From positions 1 through 64,000 of the forward strand of contig OENT01000618.1 in the NCBI GenBank assembly GCA_900239685.1: DNA of 64,000 nt. Direction: 5' to 3'. Positions 26,501-37,840 of the stretch are shown here, piece after piece (position 1 is the first letter of the stretch; each line of letters begins with the position of its first letter). The DNA comes from Rotaria macrura (lineage: Eukaryota > Rotifera > Eurotatoria > Philodinida > Philodinidae). The notes under the pieces are model-generated. The model saw only the letters and a program-made list of their open reading frames with translations. It made no database searches and had not been told where the DNA came from. A program made the translations under genes and the position numbers.

Positions 26501-27730
26501 AGCCCACTTGTATCAGGAATCGTCTGACGTCTAAACCATTTTTCACCTTCATAAGCTATCCAGCTGCTCACACACAGAATGAAATTTTTGGCATAGATAG
26601 ACTCACGCCATGTTTCCGGTAATTTCTTGTAGCCATAGTGAGCACCAGCTAATTGACCATATATAGCTGCTGTTGTGTCTGTGTCATCGCCCAAGTTAAC
26701 TGCTTTGAGTACACCGGTTTTGAACAAGTCCCCATCACTAGAAAAGGCCCATAAAGCGGCTTTTAGAGCGTCAACAATATAGCCTTTGCCACGAATCCCA
26801 TCTTCATAGCCACGCGCTTTACGGTACGAACCTTCAAGAATCTCCATGATCTCAGGGTGAAGTTTTCGATTACCAAACCATTGCAAGTGATTGTCATAAA
26901 ATTTTGTACTAAGCAGCTCCTCTTTTGTGGCACCACCAAGGGCAGCTACGATCAGAGCTCCGTAATAACAACAAGCATCATAAGCTTTCACATCGCCATG
27001 GGTGATTTTGCCACTAGTGCCCGAATATTCGACAGCCACTTCTGGTCGTCTGGAAAAGAAGAGTGGTACAGGCGCAAGACGCATTAGGGCCCCGTTGCCA
27101 GCCACACCTTCCTTGCTGCAATAAACGTCGAATGCCTGAAGGAGATTACAATCGGACAGAGAATCGATCTCATCTGTAACAATATTATGCTCGTTTGCAA
27201 ACTTCTTTTGACGCGTTTCAAATTCTTCTATAGACTGTCGAGTTGCTGCCCCAATATCGAAACAATGACCAGTCGATGACATATAGCCCTTACGATACCA
27301 CCACTTATAGCGAACTAGTTGGTCATATGGAACAAAATCTTGACAGGCGATCAGTGAATTGGCCAAGCAAAGCGCCATGGAAGTATCATCCGTAAACTAC
27401 AAAAATGAACCACTTTACTAGTATTATCATTGCATTTCCTACCTGCCCACGTTCTAGACCCCACGTTCCTCCTCCTACTAGATCAGTCACCGGTTTATCA
27501 ACTAAATAGCTGTTCGGCCTGAATTCAACATGAGCTCCAAGAGCATCACCCATGGCTAAACCAAACATTGAACCTTGAATACGATCCAGAACATCTTGTT
27601 TTATATTTGATGATGGGGCAAAATCTTTTTCAGTAATGTCAAATTCGTTTGGTTTTTTAATGGATGTTTGATCAGCATCATGAAAATGGCACTCTAACCA
27701 AGGTTTGCCTAAATGAAGAAAACTATCCAT
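23503..27730 (-). CDS. ADP-ribosylglycohydrolase / stonustoxin-N-like / AIG1-type GTPase fusion protein
   Basis: Two exons (27443-27730 and 23503-27396) join across a 46-bp intron in phase 0 to give 1393 residues. Residues about 53-385 are an ADP-ribosylglycohydrolase (ARH/DraG) domain: GSMFGLAMGDALG (53-65), TDDTSM (98-103), GNGALMRLAPV (196-206) and LGDDTDTTAAIYGQ (331-344). The acidic residues that bind the two Mg ions are present, so removal of ADP-ribose from proteins is plausible. Residues about 440-620 resemble the N-terminal module of the stonustoxin/verrucotoxin family, which many non-toxic animal proteins share (GRIGSLYDASHDSIVP at 444; ATHVITAI at 558). Residues about 700-800 look helical or coiled-coil. 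A GTPase follows: P-loop GKSGVGKS (920-927), DTPG (1010-1013) and FTKC in place of the usual (N/T)KxD (1078-1083), like AIG1/GIMAP or septin-type proteins. A cysteine-rich, probably zinc-binding stretch lies at about 1206-1257. No signal peptide or TM segment. Apparently intact. Role inferred: a cytosolic, possibly immune-type, GTP-controlled ADP-ribose eraser. Confidence 0.88.
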
Positions 27731-30152
27731 CGATAGATTACTCCGTCAAACTCATTTGATTATATCTTTTTCTGATTTTTTTCATGTGAAAATAGACTTC
27801 TAGTAGTGCACAAAATATCATATACGCTTACCGTTTGTATTTTCACGCTTTGTCTTTTGCAAACTAGTAGACATTGTCCAATTTGTTTCTTTTTCTAGAA
27901 ATGAAGGATAAAAATCGTTTTTTCGTATAAATTCTGTTCATATTCAAAATACAATTCAGCTTCTGTCAAGTGAAGCAAATAGTTACTCTCTGGCGCAAAT
28001 TGTTTGATATTTATTTCTTCTCAGATACGAACTTCTTTATTCCAGATTCATTTATTCTGATTGTATTTGGTCAGAAACCATGTCAGTACTCACACCAAGA
28101 ACTGACGAGAAATTTCAAAAAATAAAAACTGGTAGCTGTTGATATAATGAAAAGAAACAATCTTTCGTGGAACTAATTTGAAAAGAATGCATGGATCGAA
28201 CTCAATTGTTATACATTGATCAAGTAATTATGTGCATAACTGAAAGTAGCGCACACTTGAAAATTCTTGAAAGTTTTATCTGAATGCATCTCTTGTTATC
28301 GATATTATTCAATTCGTTGTGCTCTGTATAAAAATTTTTCAACTTTTATTCATTAATTTATTTGTCATTGTGAAATTTCAGGGTTAAGCATGGCACTTTG
28401 TCTTTATTTTGCGTTAAAAAAGTAAAGTATTTAACTTTACTTTAAGGGTAAAGTAAAGATAAAGAGCTTATTCTTGAAGCAAGATCGTCGTATTTCTAAC
28501 ATCAAATATACATTTTCAATTATAGAAAATCAAATAGCTCTCATTTGCACATGTCTATGAGTAAGAACACGTATAAGAGAGAGCGTTTTTGTTTCAATGC
28601 TGATAAATATGTTATCGACTGGTCTTGATCGAAGAGAAAACTATTCAAGAATTTTAGCTTCTCACATCTTAAATCATTTTTGAGTATTTTTTCAGATTTA
28701 CTTAATTAATCATTCATATTTGTTTAGTTTATATCCCATAAATTGCATTCTAATTCATGAGCTACTCTCTTTCAAACTAAAACATTTGATAGCAATCGAT
28801 TTGAGTACTCACTCCAATTAAATTCTACCAGAACTACAAACAGGTCATTAGACCTGTCTACCTATCACAGGTCGCTATTTTCAGGCCTGTAATTGTGGCG
28901 CCCAAACCGTTTAAAACAGACAGGGTGCTTGGCCTGTGCTTTTTCGCTCACAATAAAACTAATCACATTATTGAAATCGTCAACTACTTACATTAGTCGA
29001 CTGATAAATTTTTCAATTTATTCTGGACATTTGTTTTCTCATCAGAAAATTCATCTGTGATCTCTCTATGGGTTTCAATTCAGAAATACTTTTACGGAAA
29101 CAGTGTGATTCGTGCAGTTTCATTCGCTATTTTTTCCTCATTTGAGATGAGAGTATTCGACTTGAAAAAACCGTATAATTCTCGTCGAAATCCTCCAGTC
29201 AGTATCTTGGATCTTCCTTCGTTAGTCAGATTTATTCAAGATGTGCTTGAAAAAAGAACTGTTTTTTTCCATAATGCTGCTGTCTTTCGTTTCAGTCAGT
29301 TATTATTTTGTATTAAGATGGTTCAATTAGTAAATGACTGTACTAGCCATCCTAAATGAATTCAAACAACTTTGTTTGCTGTCTACAATCATGTATTTGT
29401 TTCTACTCTATCATCCTTATTTTACTCATTTGCAAAAATTGACACACGTTCACAGACAGGTCAAATCTGCAACAAAGGAACCTCTTTGAACCTCTGATTT
29501 CTACAGAATATTCCTATCTATCAAGTGTCAGTGGATTTTCTGAAGTGTCATCTCGACTTCAGTCTAAGAAAAGATCTGCATGATGATCAGCGGGATAACC
29601 AAGATCTTTAGACCAATGAACAAACTTCTGCTGTCCCTGAAAATGGGTAAAACACTTTTAATAAGGGAAAACCGATTTGGATATCGGAAGAAAGCGGAAA
29701 AATAAAATGAGGCTCTTTTAATCCAATATGTATCGAATTCAGAACTTAATTCTAATTTATCTGTATTTTAGTCTATTTTTTATGTCTATGTTTACAAAAC
29801 TTATATTTAGACTTTGACGCATCCAAATCAAGACGTAGATGGCGTATTTGTGTGTATCAATTTCAATAATTCATCTGGATTTATATCGAGATGTTTATGA
29901 ATGCATGTAGCAATAGAATACGTATATAGTATTGCTCAAGAATATAAGAACATTTCATTTTTGATTTTTTTCTGCGGTAGTAACCAATAACCTCAAATCT
30001 GAACAGTGATTCTGAAACGCAATGCAATTTCCAATACAATGCACTCTATCACGAATTTTCATCAATAAACCATGATGAAAATATTTCTAAAAAGCCAACA
30101 CTTATATTTCTCAAGTCATATGAAAGTAGCTGTTGAAATCATTTTTCTCCCA
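27731..30152. other. Intergenic region upstream of the fusion gene
   Basis: It holds the 5' flank of the ARH/GTPase gene and no supported gene. At 28845-28940 there is a GC-richer patch with several copies of ACAGGYCT in both orientations, which looks like one end of a small repeat-ended element. I could not find its partner end. Confidence 0.4.
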
Positions 30153-30395
30153 GATCATGTTGAATAGCCCAAAATTCTGTAGAAATTGATCTGTGGAAGT
30201 ACTTTCTATGACCTTCTATCAAAAAGCTACAAACATCACAAAAAAAACACAAAATTTATCAAAAACTCACTGAAAATCGACTAAAATATCAGTTGTTTTC
30301 TTTTTTATGCTTCTACCTTCTTGATAGAAGGCCACAAAAAGCGCTGTGATGAATCAATCCCTACAAAATGTTGGGTTATTCAACATAATATTGAT
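30153..30395. mobile_element. Small diverged foldback element
   Basis: The left arm (about 30153-30236, with ATGTTGAATAGCCCAAAATT and CCTTCTATCAAAAAG) is repeated inverted and diverged in the right arm (about 30309-30395). About 70 bp separate the arms. No coding capacity. The divergence suggests an old copy, and its outer ends are uncertain because homology may extend some tens of bases further. Confidence 0.6.
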
Positions 30396-30911
30396 TTGAG
30401 GTAAGTGTTGACTATCGCTGAAAAAATTCAAAAATGACTTATCTTCATACTTTTGCCCAATACTGTAAACGAATTCAAAGCAATCATACACAGAAAGCAC
30501 TAAGGTGCGATTGGTGTCACACTTTAATAACTCCCTTCGAAAATGAGACTTCAGTAGAACAAATGGATTATAAACGTATGTACAGACATTGACGAGCTAG
30601 GAAGAAAGCGTGCATAAGTTAAAATAGAAGAAACAACTTTTTTTTCTTGTTCTTCTTAACTTGTTCTTGACAGAAAGAACAACAATGATTGTATGTGGAA
30701 TTCAGATGGAAGAAAAAAGCAATTACGATCAAATTCAAAAGACAATAAACAATTCTGCAAAAAGAAAATTTCAATGGGTAAATCTACAAATGAAAATGAA
30801 AACTGCCATTTGCCCCTCTCCACGTTATGCTGCTGCATGTGACTATTGAGCACAAATAACTTCATATCTTCATAGCGCGCATTGCATGTAAGACACGCCC
30901 ACAAGTGCAAG

Positions 30912-32691
30912 ATTACTGTCACCGATTCGGAGGATTTCTTTTACAGTAGATGGGCCTAAATATGTTAGGTCTGAAAGCATGCACGAGGGAGTAGAGCATG
31001 TTTTGAGTACTTTTCAGAGCAATAATTTTCAGTAAATTTCCATTTTCTAAACGACAAGTAGAGGTGTAGAAGAAATTTTTTCCGCGACGACACCATTGAT
31101 GTTGGGCTACATTTTCATGCTAATGAAAGTTCCTTATCGTGGAAGTTTTTCGGACCAATGCTATAGGCCATTTCCAGAAACACTGACCTCGGAGCTAAGG
31201 TAGGTTGGTTGGATCAGCGCGCAAGAACGTTTCCAAAGTAGTCACATTTGAAAGAGCACATCAAGATACATTGAATGGCGTTTTCAAGGCCTTCTGATAT
31301 TGATCTTTGGTAGCAGAAAATTCTCGAATAAGACCAAAAGTAACGAAGATTCTGTGTCATTGTAACTAAGAGATAATAGATATTTTTATCAAGTGCTGGA
31401 TTGGTATATTTCAAACGAACCAAGGACGAGCATTACGGCGAACAAATACGGCCGTAAACGAACGTTTACGATAACGTATACTACCGTTTTCGAACGTTAA
31501 TCGCCGTAAACCGTCGTATGACGACGTTTTGGTATCCACCGTATTACGGCCGTATTTTTCTGCGCCGTAAACGGCTAATTACGACTGCAACACGGTCAAA
31601 AAATGTAGTATTCAGCCCATTACGGTCGTTTACGGCACATTGAAAAACGACCGTAATACGGTGCATACCAAACGACGAAAAAATTAACGGAAACGGCCGT
31701 TTACGACCGTGCTTCTTCGACCTGGGAAGGCTCATGTTGAGAAATCTCTAAATTCAAAATTTCAACTTCTTTGGGCGTCCCTCTGAAAAATGATGAAGGG
31801 TTTATTTTTCTTAAATTATTTGAGCGTATTCAATGCTCCTAATTTTTCGCATACCCATATTTCCGTAAAAAAGCTACCAAAAGGTCAGACATTTTCACCA
31901 TAAACATTCGAAAAGAAATGATATCTTTGTAAAAATTAATTAATATTCAGAACTATCCTATTAGTTTTCAAAGCTCATTCGGAGCTACATTACACATGCA
32001 GTAAACATTCGAAACAGATTTTTTAATGAGAAATATCCTAGCAAAAATATGTTGGAAAATGAAATTGAGTAAATACAAGTAAATATTATTCAGTGAGGTA
32101 CGAAAAATGAACCCTTCATCATTTTTCAGAGGGACGCCCAAAGAAGTTGAAATTTTGAATTTAGAGATTTCTCAACATGAGCCTTCGTTTGAAATATACC
32201 AATCCAGCATTTGATAAAAATATCTATCATCTCTTAGTCACAATGACGTGGAATCTTCGTTAATTTTGGTCTTATTCGAGAATTTTCTGCTACCAAAGAT
32301 CAATATCAGAAAGCCTTGAAAACGCCATTCAATGTATCTTGATGTGCTCTTTCAAATGTGACTACTTTCGAAACATTCTAGCGCGCTGATCCAACCAACC
32401 TACCTTATCTCCGAGGTCAGTGTTTCTGGAAATGGCCTATAGCATTGGTCCGAAAAACTTCGATGATAAGGAACTTTCATTAGCATGAAAATGTAGCCCA
32501 ACATCAATGGTGTCGTTGCGAAAAAAATTTCTTCTACACCTCTACTTGTCGTTTAGAAAATGGAAATTTACTGAAAAGTTTTGCTCTGAAAAGTACTCAA
32601 AATATGCCCTACTCCCTCATGCATGCTTTTAGGCCTAACATATTTAGGCCTATCTACTGTAAAAAAAGTCATCCGAATCTGTGACAGTCAT
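30912..32691. mobile_element. Long-armed foldback DNA element with a second element inserted in one arm
   Basis: The left arm (30912-31429 plus 31726 to about 31810) and right arm (about 32101-32691) are inverted copies of each other, roughly 600 bp each, around a loop of about 290 bp. The outer ends are ATTACTGTCACCGATTCGG (left) and its counterpart ending at about 32691. Later shared blocks include CAGTAGAT(G/A)GGCCTAAATATG and the stretch encoding neither side's protein near the loop. No transposase was found. The left arm is split by the 296-bp element at 31430-31725, which is absent from the right arm, so it arrived after the arms formed. Class cannot be assigned; a non-autonomous DNA transposon with long terminal inverted repeats is the best description. 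Confidence 0.8.
31430..31725. mobile_element. 296-bp element with CGTTTACGG-type repeat ends, nested in the foldback
   Basis: The uninterrupted copy of this sequence in the opposite foldback arm (near 32170-32180) shows the empty site, so the borders are well fixed. The insert begins CCAAGGACGAGC and ends TTCGACCTGG, and GAA flanks both sides as a 3-bp target duplication. The interior is almost wholly made of near-palindromic words such as CGTTTACGG, CCGTAATACGG and ACGGCCGT in both orientations. Too short to code. Its right end (CCAGGTCGA read inward) and internal words match the element at 38787-39921, so the two are probably one family. Confidence 0.85.
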
Positions 32692-32935
32692 TGTACCAGA
32701 TTCTACAGGAATTGGTCGTGGGCAGAGACAGAAACGGGGTCGGGAATCGGGGCGGTGTATGGAGCAAATCTTGGAGGCTGAAAAGGGTGGAGCGAAGCGG
32801 AGGAATCTCTCCGCGGGGTGGGGAGTGGTCGGGAAGAGAAAAAAAAGTAAGAGCGGTGTTGTGTGTGGCGGCTAAAGATTTTTTAAGGCGGGGGAAGGGG
32901 GTGACGATGGCGAGTGAAAAACTTCTCCCAGTTAG
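32692..32935. other. G-rich, strand-asymmetric patch beside the foldback
   Basis: About 240 bp in which the plus strand is unusually rich in G, with several runs of four or five G (for example near 32736, 32750, 32817 and 32890). Two short overlapping frames are open but their composition is simply that of the G-rich DNA. It could form G-quadruplexes. Origin unknown. Confidence 0.45.
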
Positions 32936-33599
32936 GTTTCTGGTCGTGACTTAGTTGCAATGCCTCATAGTGAACCCACGCACAAGTATAGACTATGTTT
33001 TAGGTGAAGCTAAGGCACTGAAGCGAATACATATTCCGTTGCAAAATTTTAACAATTATTAATAAATATTCTCGTTGGCTTAAGAAAAGATTGAGAGAGT
33101 GAAAAACTAGTTATCAAGATGCTGGAAAAAGTTAATTTTTTCCCAGTACTAAAAAGAAATACTTTGTGGAGGCACCTCAAAATTTTGACTACCTAAATCA
33201 ACAAATTTGTATTGTTTTGTCACTCATTTTTATAGCTCGCTTGCGCTTTTTGTGTACGATAAACCAAGCATATCTTTTTCATGTACCCGTCTTCATGTTT
33301 TACTTACTTCAATCAACATAAGGAATGAAAAAAAAGTAAAGCTAGCATACCGCTTTCAGTCAGTTTTTTTATTATATGTTGTAGTTCCTCCATGGTTACC
33401 TGTCACCGTCGGGCTTTTATTTCTATTTTTCTGTGGGTAAAAGATAAAATTGGTTTTTTACCTTTCTGATTGTTTTGTCAGTATATTTATTTGAAGTTGC
33501 TCATAAACACCAACAACAGTCGAAGCAAATGACCAGAAAAATAAGTAGTATAAGAAGGAAAATCTTTCCAGGGAATATGTCCAACTGTCCGATCACATA
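32936..33599. other. Intergenic spacer
   Basis: AT-rich, with no supported gene or repeat boundary recognised. Confidence 0.4.
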
Positions 33600-34372
33600 G
33601 GGATCGAGTATATGCTCAAATGATAGACCTCAATGAGACATTGAATTCCTTTCAATGGTTTGATTTTCCAGTCTTCTATTGTCGAGTTAGAGGTCTTTTG
33701 TACGATTCTAAGCTTTGGGCGTAGGATGTTTCTGAAAGCCTAAATGATCGAATTTCGAGCTGAAATCTTCTTCATTGATAGGCCTTATAAGCAGAAGAGA
33801 TCGCCCAAGATTTTTAGTCTGATTGAACGAACCCTAATTGAGAAATTAGCCTTTTAAAGAAACGACTATCTTTAACTGTATTTGAAAATAGGGACATTTT
33901 CATGCGAAGCTGATATCTCAATAAGGGTTTGTTCGCTGAGATGAGAAAGCTTGGGGAGTTTTTAGTGCTTACAATAGCATATCTGTGAAAAATATTTGAC
34001 CTCGAAATTCGATCATTCAGGTTTCCAGAAAAATCCTATGCTCATACTGTTAGCGTCAGTGATGATGCACGCTGACGCTAAACGGAGAACTTGTTGGTCC
34101 TTCTAATCTATCTGGCTAGGATAACTACCGGATAGCAGGAGGTGTAGATTTGAGTCCCACGAAGGTCACTTTTTCTCCATTCTATATTACATATATTCCT
34201 TTCCTTTTCTTTCCATTGTTTTCCCTGTCGGACACATATGAAGCTAACACATACGTGGGTTAGAATCGAGAAAAAAATCCATAATTCGACAATAGGAGAC
34301 TAGAAAACCGAAGCATTCAAAGGTATTTCATGCTTCATTGAGATCAACCGTTTGAGCAAATACTCAATGCGA
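33600..34372. repeat. Foldback repeat with an insertion in its right arm
   Basis: Blocks at about 33600-33690 and 33735-33845 recur inverted at about 34273-34372 and 33910-34030 respectively (for example CCTAAATGATCGAATTTCGA against CCTGAATGATCGAATTTCGA on the other strand). The right arm is interrupted at about 34031-34270 by unrelated DNA. This includes a stem-loop (TTAGCGTCAG / CTGACGCTAA, 34049-34081) and a tRNA-like B-box stretch near 34145-34165. No coding capacity. The arms are diverged, so it is old. Confidence 0.6.
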
Positions 34373-34437
34373 AATCGATTGAACTATCGAGGATGTTCTG
34401 TCCACAGAAAGGTTGCCCTCGAGCTATAACTTCACAA

Positions 34438-34571
34438 GTAAGAGTGGGAAGTTACCCATACTTGGTAACATAAAGGTAAAATAAAAGCTACCAGATAACT
34501 GGTAAATCCTTCTGTCACCGGTTACCAGGTAACTGCTCCATTGCCTGGAATTGTAAAGGGTCGGTAACTGA
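34438..34571. repeat. GGTAAC-word repeat patch
   Basis: Some eight copies of GGTAAC or its reverse GTTACC, plus the related CCAGATAACTGG, occur in about 130 bp immediately left of the nested element set. It has the look of another repeat-ended small element or of one half of one, but no partner end was found on the far side of the nest. Confidence 0.4.
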
Positions 34572-34964
34572 CAGTGATGGGACTGGTTCGGTTTCCAACC
34601 GAGCCGAGTCGAACCGAACCGAACCAAACCGAAATCGGTTCAGTTTGAAATTTCGGAATATTCGGTCGGTTCGGTTCGGCTTGGTTTGAGATTTTTTCGG
34701 TTCGCTTCGGTTACACGTATTCGGAACCAATTTCTTTTAGAAATATTTTCTCATACATTCGTTAAACTGTCGACTAAAAGTGCATGAGCCAAGTATATCT
34801 ATATTATCTGATTTATATAAATGAATATACTAACTGCAAGGTTAACTAATTCATCATTCATTTATTTATTTTATTCAATAATATTGTGAGGCTGCCGACC
34901 GCGTTGGAAAGGTCATCCTTATCAACACTTAATTTAGACTGAAGAAAATTACACATAATATATA

Positions 34965-36944
34965 CCCACGTCACTGCGTACGAGATTGGTGCGCGTGATG
35001 ACACGTTTATCATGCTTCGTACATGTTATATTACGTGTTGTCGCGCGCACGGAATATATCGAACGTGTTTCACTGTTAGTCATAATGCATAAGGTACAAC
35101 CTATGTCGCCTCGTTTTTTGCAACTGCACCGCAGTTACGCGCAGAGCCAATTTACGCCGCAATTATGCGTAACTACGCCGCATTCATCGTAGTGAAGATC
35201 TCTAAAAGAAACTACGCTTACTGCGACGCAGACCACGTAACTGCGTCGGAGTGATCGCATCGTACGATCCGTTGTAAACGTAACTGACCAATTATAAATG
35301 ATTCTTCCTTATTTATAATTGGTCACACTCGAGCACTAATGCTTAGCCATAGAAAATCAGTATAAATAGCAGTGCTCGTCACATTTTCATTCTTAAATCA
35401 TTTTACTTTAAAGTTTAAACAGTAGAATACATATTTTATTTTTTTTTAATTTTTTTTTTGATTTAAATTTTTTTAGTTGTTCAATTTTTGAAACTTTTTT
35501 TCTTAAATCATTTAACATTTTTTTAAAGAAATTTTTTCTACATTATTTATTAAATTTTTTTAAAACTTTTTTAGATGTTGTTTTTTTGATTTTTCTAGGT
35601 ATTTATTTTCCATGATTTTAGAAATTCATAATATTTTTTTTAACTTGTGATTTTTCAAATTTTGAAATGTTTTAGCTTTTAATATTTTGATTTTTCTAGA
35701 TATTTATTTTCCTTAATTTTTGAGATTAAAAAATTTTTTTAAGTTTTAGTTTTGTAAATTTATTTTATTTTAAAACTTTTTGTAAAAATTTTAATTTTAT
35801 AATTTTAAGTTTTTTATTTTTTGTACGGAAAAAACTTTTAAGCTCACAATAAAAATACAAATAAAATGATAACTTAATCTAAATGATCTCTCATATGTAT
35901 TGCAACGCAACTGTGACGCATAACTGGAATTAACTGGGACGCACTTTTGCGTAACTGCGAATTTTTCGCCGTAACTACGCGTAACGGCGATTTTTTTACC
36001 GTAATTACACGCATAACTACGCCGCAATTTTCCGTAATTACGGGTTACAGTGCGATCGCAGTTACGCCGTAACTGCGCCGCAGTTTCATCGTAATGAAAC
36101 ACATGGGAAGTTGCCACATCGTGAACGAGGACAAGCATGAATTGATTTATTCAATGGCTCCTCACAAATGTACAATAGCGTACTGTATTTCTTCCTTTTT
36201 TTCTCTCAAGAAAGATGTATAGGCGGCGGAATTCTTTAGATTTTCGTGCTAAATAAATATCTAATCATTTTTGTAGCTCGTGTTTTTAGTTTTTTCCATA
36301 TATACTCTTTACTTTTTTAAATATTTTTCATATTCTGTTTAAGATGAAGAAAGATGAAATCGATTGCCCTTTCAGGCATCGATGTCAACAAGAATTAGTG
36401 TGTCGTAAGTTTCTCTCTAAAATTAATAATTAAATAACTTTTATTATCCTTTAGACCGTGAAAAATCTAAAGAACAACAATGAAATTATCGACGTTCTCT
36501 TCGTAGTTCATGTCATAGTCAATTCTACAACAATATGATTTACCAATCGATAATTTCGAAGGAAAGAGTCAACTAATTAGTATTTTACATTCATTTTTTT
36601 AATAATCTGCATTCATTTGTACATTGTCATGTATAGCTTTTTGTGTTTTTTGTGTTTATTTCTGTATGACTGATATGAAAATAAAAGGTGCTTAATTTAA
36701 TTAATTAACATTTTATTGAATTGAACAATAGATAGGAAGCTGGAAAGATAAGTCAAGACAGAGAGAGAGAGAGAATGAATGGATAGCTGGATAAATCAAC
36801 AGAAATTAGTATTAGTACGTACGCGTGACGACATGGCACGTATAGCAAAGGTTGCGTTACGTACGTCACGCTCACGGATACCATGTACGTACGCCGTACG
36901 CAATATGGCATCATGCGCACCAATCTCGTACGCACTGACGTGGG
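34965..36944. mobile_element. Middle element of the nested set, ACGTACG-type repeat ends
   Basis: The left end (34965) starts CCCACGTCACTGCGTACGAG and the right end read inward from 36944 starts CCCACGTCAGTGCGTACGAG; the two match for about 40 bp with few differences. Both sub-ends are rich in CGTACG and related words. ATA lies directly outside both ends (34962-34964 and 36945-36947), a 3-bp target duplication. It interrupts the outer element and is itself interrupted by the element at about 35100-36107. No coding sequence recognised. Confidence 0.8.
35100..36107. mobile_element. Inner element of the nested set, CGTAACTGCG-repeat ends
   Basis: The left end (CCTATGTCGCCTCG at about 35100, then GCAGTTACG words to 35240) and the right end read inward from about 36107 (CCCATGTGTTTCATTACG, then the same words to about 35895) align over roughly 40 bp. 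Between them, 35400-35830 is an extremely AT-rich core with many T runs. No coding capacity. Exact ends are uncertain by several bases because the flanks give no clear duplication. Confidence 0.7.
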
Positions 36945-37840
36945 ATAGTTTACTTCGCAGACAGTACAGCGCATTTTTATGATTTAACCAACTGCTTCAA
37001 AAGCCTTCAGTCATGAGTAATAGTTCTGCTCATCGCTCAGTATACACTTTTACAGACAACATTTTATAGCAGGAAGCACTTATATATGTATAATATTAAT
37101 CGATTATCAAATAAATATCTCTGTTTTGAATTTTGAAATAATCCGTAACATAGCAAGAAAGTTAGGAAAAAGTATCTAACTAATACTTCAAAATGGATAA
37201 CTTTACTGAGATTTTCAGAACTTCCAAATTTAGACAATCATAGTGGTTATTACCTCTCAAGCCGTAAAAAACGAAATAAAATTTTGAATTCCGGCAAAAC
37301 CGTTATATTTTGAAGGACAACTGTTTCCTTTTTAATAGATGCATTTCCCATCACCATTAGGTTACTATTTTCAAGTGCTTCGTCAATCCGAAATGAAATA
37401 CTAAAAAAGTAAAGAATAAAAACTGGAAAGTGTAACATATTTAGATTGTTTCTCAAACTTAGGTTACATGACATTTCCAAACAACATCCTTCGATGAACA
37501 ATGACCTGCTAGCTGAAACAAATTCTACTAATTGCACTGATCGATGAAAAAAATCTAATGATTCGGTCTTTATTTCGAAAGAAATTCGCTATCCACTAAA
37601 AGTACACTCTAGTCTTTTTCGGTTGAAACATATTTCTAACATAAAAGAGGAAATATTTATGCTTTAAAAATTGTCTGCAGCTCAGCTTTCTAAGTCATTC
37701 TTAAAACTATCGAAAGTATTATGATCACGTCGTCAATAAATTTTTATAAATGAATATCTTTGAAAGAAAGAGCAGTAATCGACAAACGTTTTTTTATCTT
37801 TTAATCGGTTCGTAAAAAACACGAACCGATCTCATCACTG

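Larger units (their letters stand above)
34572..37840. mobile_element. Outer element of a nested set, hAT-like ends, GGTTCGG repeats
   Basis: The left end CAGTGATGGGACTGGTTCGG (34572) matches the right end read inward, CAGTGATGAGATCGGTTCG (from 37840). CAGTG termini suggest a non-autonomous hAT-type element. Copies of CGGTTCGGTT in both orientations fill 34585-34735, and a single inverted pair is at 37805-37830. The eight flanking bases (GTAACTGA and GTACACAA) agree only partly, so an 8-bp target duplication is not proven. Without the inner elements it would be about 1.3 kb. No transposase frame is visible. Confidence 0.6.

Noticed and set aside
32681-32954. Plus-strand frames of 64 and 87 codons
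   Set aside because: Their Gly/Arg/Lys content simply reflects the G-rich DNA; the two frames overlap and neither has a motif.
34110-34176. Possible tRNA gene (B-box-like GATTTGAGTCCCAC with a near-pairing 5' stem)
   Set aside because: The D and anticodon arms do not fold properly and the T stem has two mismatches; at best a decayed tRNA-derived repeat.
35400-35830. Very T-rich stretch that could suggest a poly(A)-tailed retrocopy
   Set aside because: It lies in the centre of the innermost nested element between matched inverted ends, with T runs broken throughout and no gene-like sequence beside them.
36779-36982. Overlapping frames on both strands near the right end of the middle nested element
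   Set aside because: They arise from CGTACG-type words of the element's end, which are open in several frames on both strands.
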